33,415 nt of DNA from the NCBI RefSeq assembly GCF_014174305.1, contig NZ_JABEQH010000030.1:1-33415 (forward strand), read 5' to 3'. The DNA is from Gluconacetobacter johannae. GTDB taxonomy: Bacteria; Pseudomonadota; Alphaproteobacteria; Acetobacterales; Acetobacteraceae. Below, one piece after another: positions 31,251-33,415 of this stretch; within the stretch, counting starts at the first letter, position 1, and each line of letters starts with the position of its first letter. The notes beneath the pieces are model-generated. The model saw only the letters and a program-made list of their open reading frames with translations. It was not told the DNA's origin and ran no database searches. The translations under genes and the position numbers were made by a program.

Positions 31251-33415
31251 TTAATTCGTTGAACCAGCGGTCAATGCAGCCAACAATTTCTTTGCCTCAT
31301 TAAGCCAAGTTTTCTTGTCCGCCATAATATTGCGTATTTCTGCGGCCCGCCGGAAAGAAGCTTCGCGATCTGCGAGCACTCGTTCAATGGCATTTGCCCA
31401 GCGCTCGCACAGCTCATCGGGAGTACCATCCATTTTTACGACAAGCCGGGCTACTTGGTCGGGAGAAAGGTCCTCCCTGAGTAACTGAGCTAGGCCGCTG
31501 TCAGCGCTGACGAGGGCTGGTGCCCCAGCGACGATAGCTTCAACCCCGACCAAACCAAAACCCTCGGACCTCGACGGCATCAAGACAAGACTAGCGCTCT
31601 GCAAATCGGCCCTAAGTCTTTCATCCGATACGGTGAAAGCTCGTACGGAGAGTTCTAAACGGTTCGGGCCAGCTTTTTGCAGTAGTTCAGATCGCAGCTT
31701 GTCCATTCCGTCTGATTTTGCGCCGCGGATGACCAATTCGATGCGCGGGAGGACTGCTAGCCGTTCCCGTGCCACCTTAGCGACCGCCGATGCTGCAGTG
31801 TCCAGTCCCTTTAAGTGAACGTCCTCTGCGCGCGCCACAAGCAGGACTTGCCACGGGTCGCCTTCGGGCGGCTTCCGCTCTTGCGGCCTCTTGACGTCGA
31901 ACCCCGGGTCAAACCGTAATGGCGACTTAGTGTCGTCGTAGCCGGCGAGATAGGTCGCGAACCGACCATGCAAACGCGGCCCGACCGCGACAACGCATGT
32001 GGCGGTTCGAGCCAGATCTACCTCGAGCTCAGTGCGATCCTGCGCGCGCATCCCGGCTTGATCTTCCCTATCAAGCTTGTAGGGTTCAATCTCATCCGGT
32101 GCCATGTGGATAAAGTGCACGCGGCGCGCAGATTGATAGTGGTTTGCTTGTAACGAGGCTGCGACGGGACCGGTGATCCGGCCGTGACCAATCAGAAAAT
32201 CAGGGTTAAACTCGTTGAGGTCGAGAGGCTTGTTTATCAGTCTTTGTTCATCTGACAGGCCCGTTCCACGCGGTGCTTCGACGAGAGTCACTCCCAATTC
32301 TTTCGCCGCCACTATTTCTTGACTTGTGGCCTCTAGCACTATGCAGGCGACCTGCGCGCCAGCCTGGCTGAGCGCGACGCAAAGCTGCCGGTTAAACGTG
32401 CTCAGCCCGCCGCGACCCGACGACCATTCGGTGGCGACAGCTAAGAACGACGCGGTCCGCTTTTCGGCTTTTCGCTCCTGCTGAGTGTCCATGTCCAAAA
32501 TCTCCACTTTGTGGTGGCCGAAGGCACTTTCATTACCACCGCGATGGTTGAAATATTGGTGACGAATAAGGATGTGATCCAACCCACTGATTAAAATTGG
32601 AATGCGTGGAAAGTGGTAGGACAGAGACGACCCAAAATCCAGGCAGGAATCAATCCAATATACTAGGAGAGTTTCGAGCGAAATTTCTTCGTCAAGGTGA
32701 GTTCGGCCTGAGTAAACGTCAAGATATCGCTTCGCATTTCCAACATTTCCGCTCTTAATTTCGATCAACGCCGTCAGCCAAGCGACCGATGACCCTTTGG
32801 AGAAGTCTATTTCTCTGGCCTTTTTATCAAGAAATTCCCGCGCTTGATCCATACGGCCACATGCCACACTCGCGAAGGCTCCCTGTGTTGCCAGTGCAAA
32901 ATACTCTGGGAATTCTTCTACCCCTGATTTTGCAATGTTCGCAGCTGCGGCGAATTCGTCTTGCGAAATATGCGACACGATGTCGGCATAAAAGTTCTGC
33001 TGGGAACTCAATGTAAGACTATTGGCCAGATTACTCCGCCCGATATCGCTTGAAATAAGAATAACACTTTCGACCAATTTGTAACTATTTCGACCACCAC
33101 CACACTGATCGATCCCCTCGCGCAGCAGGATGACGGCTTCATCGGGCTTGCCGTCACGGGCGAGGGTCTCCGCCGCCGCCTGGTAAAGAGAGACCAGGCC
33201 CAAGGCTGGCGGAACCGCCTTGATCCCCTCGCGCAGCAGGATGACGGCTTCATCGGGCTTGCCGTCACGGGCGAGGATCTCCGCCGCCGCCTGGTAAAGA
33301 GAGACCAGGCCCAAGGCTGGCGGAACCGCCTTGATCCCCTCGCGCAGCAGGATGACGGCTTCATCGGGCTTGCCGTCACGGGCGAGGATCTCCGCCGCCG
33401 CCTGGTAAAGAGAGA
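31251..33415 (-). CDS. TPR-repeat glycosyltransferase (GT4), 5' end outside window
   Basis: At least 721 residues; the frame is still open at the right edge, so the true start lies beyond it. The visible N-terminal part has nearly identical 37-residue TPR-like repeats (VSLYQAAAEILARDGKPDEA core). A diverged helical region (about 100-290) follows, and then a GT4 domain. Signs of GT4 are GGLSTFNRQLCVALSQAGAQV, HLKGLDTAASAV, LVLMPSRSEGFGLVGVEAIVAGAPALVS (holding E-x7-E), and a helical C-terminus. The TPR part may bind a protein partner or acceptor, as in O-GlcNAc-type enzymes, but the catalytic domain is GT4, not GT41. Codon use and base composition are clearly more AT-rich than everywhere to the left, suggesting recent transfer. 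Confidence 0.8.
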   Translation of the reverse strand, partial: SLYQAAAEILARDGKPDEAVILLREGIKAVPPALGLVSLYQAAAEILARDGKPDEAVILLREGIKAVPPALGLVSLYQAAAETLARDGKPDEAVILLREGIDQCGGGRNSYKLVESVILISSDIGRSNLANSLTLSSQQNFYADIVSHISQDEFAAAANIAKSGVEEFPEYFALATQGAFASVACGRMDQAREFLDKKAREIDFSKGSSVAWLTALIEIKSGNVGNAKRYLDVYSGRTHLDEEISLETLLVYWIDSCLDFGSSLSYHFPRIPILISGLDHILIRHQYFNHRGGNESAFGHHKVEILDMDTQQERKAEKRTASFLAVATEWSSGRGGLSTFNRQLCVALSQAGAQVACIVLEATSQEIVAAKELGVTLVEAPRGTGLSDEQRLINKPLDLNEFNPDFLIGHGRITGPVAASLQANHYQSARRVHFIHMAPDEIEPYKLDREDQAGMRAQDRTELEVDLARTATCVVAVGPRLHGRFATYLAGYDDTKSPLRFDPGFDVKRPQERKPPEGDPWQVLLVARAEDVHLKGLDTAASAVAKVARERLAVLPRIELVIRGAKSDGMDKLRSELLQKAGPNRLELSVRAFTVSDERLRADLQSASLVLMPSRSEGFGLVGVEAIVAGAPALVSADSGLAQLLREDLSPDQVARLVVKMDGTPDELCERWANAIERVLADREASFRRAAEIRNIMADKKTWLNEAKKLLAALTAGSTN
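33111..33415. repeat. 111-bp tandem repeat encoding 37-residue TPR-like units
   Basis: Copies begin at 33111, 33222 and 33333 (GATCCCCTCGCGCAGCAGGA), exactly 111 bp apart, and continue past the window edge, so the total copy number is unknown. Units are almost identical; a visible difference is GAGGGTCTCC against GAGGATCTCC. The period is divisible by three, so gain or loss of units keeps the gene in frame. The repeats are more GC-rich than the rest of the gene. Confidence 0.93.

Noticed and set aside
33111-33415. Direct repeats as a CRISPR array
   Set aside because: The 111-bp units are contiguous, lack spacers and encode protein in frame.

Overview
The window is very GC-rich, densely packed DNA from an alphaproteobacterium. 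The most likely source is an acetic acid bacterium (Acetobacteraceae, Gluconacetobacter/Komagataeibacter-like). I infer this from the composition, from the gene order hldD / lgt-midA-pgeF / prs / rplY-pth-ychF / proA-nadD-rsfS-rlmH, from the patatin with a C-terminal DUF3734-type region, and from short hairpin-mosaic repeats between genes. No database search was possible.

Layout. Bases 1-6650 hold a patatin-like phospholipase (+), a DUF192 lipo/periplasmic protein and a metallo-beta-lactamase-fold hydrolase (both -), a 'host attachment' family protein (-), a divergent xdhC-mocA pair for molybdenum cofactor maturation in which mocA runs in frame into ridA, and a secreted CHAP-domain protein. 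Bases 6927-19021 are a long minus-strand block of housekeeping genes. Read in transcription order it is hldD, lgt, midA, pgeF, a lipoprotein, prs, a histidine phosphatase, rplY, pth, ychF, proA, nadD, rsfS and rlmH. lgt, midA, pgeF and the lipoprotein overlap by 4 nt at every junction. nadD and rsfS form one uninterrupted reading frame, and rsfS has no ATG, GTG or TTG of its own. Bases 19184-22487 carry a UbiK-like factor, a YbjN-family protein overlapping proC, a TetR/COQ9-like protein, tRNA-Gln(TTG) and the nucleoid protein HU.

Bases 22746-33415 are the accessory part. It holds an RgpF-like rhamnan-synthesis protein, an 876-residue double glycosyltransferase co-directional with an RTX-type secreted protein, a divergent 924-residue protein with methyltransferase-like, GT4-like and GT2 parts, and finally a low-GC glycosyltransferase with near-identical 37-residue TPR-like repeats that runs off the right edge. 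The two giant glycosyltransferases share a recognisably homologous GT module. Together with the RTX protein they could form a surface glycosylation or adhesion locus. That is the best candidate here for something undescribed, but its function is inference.

Four copies of a hairpin-rich repeat family lie in four of the five convergent (tail-to-tail) gene junctions and, as far as I can see, nowhere else. The fifth junction has other strong hairpins. No rRNA, CRISPR array, transposase or phage gene was recognised.
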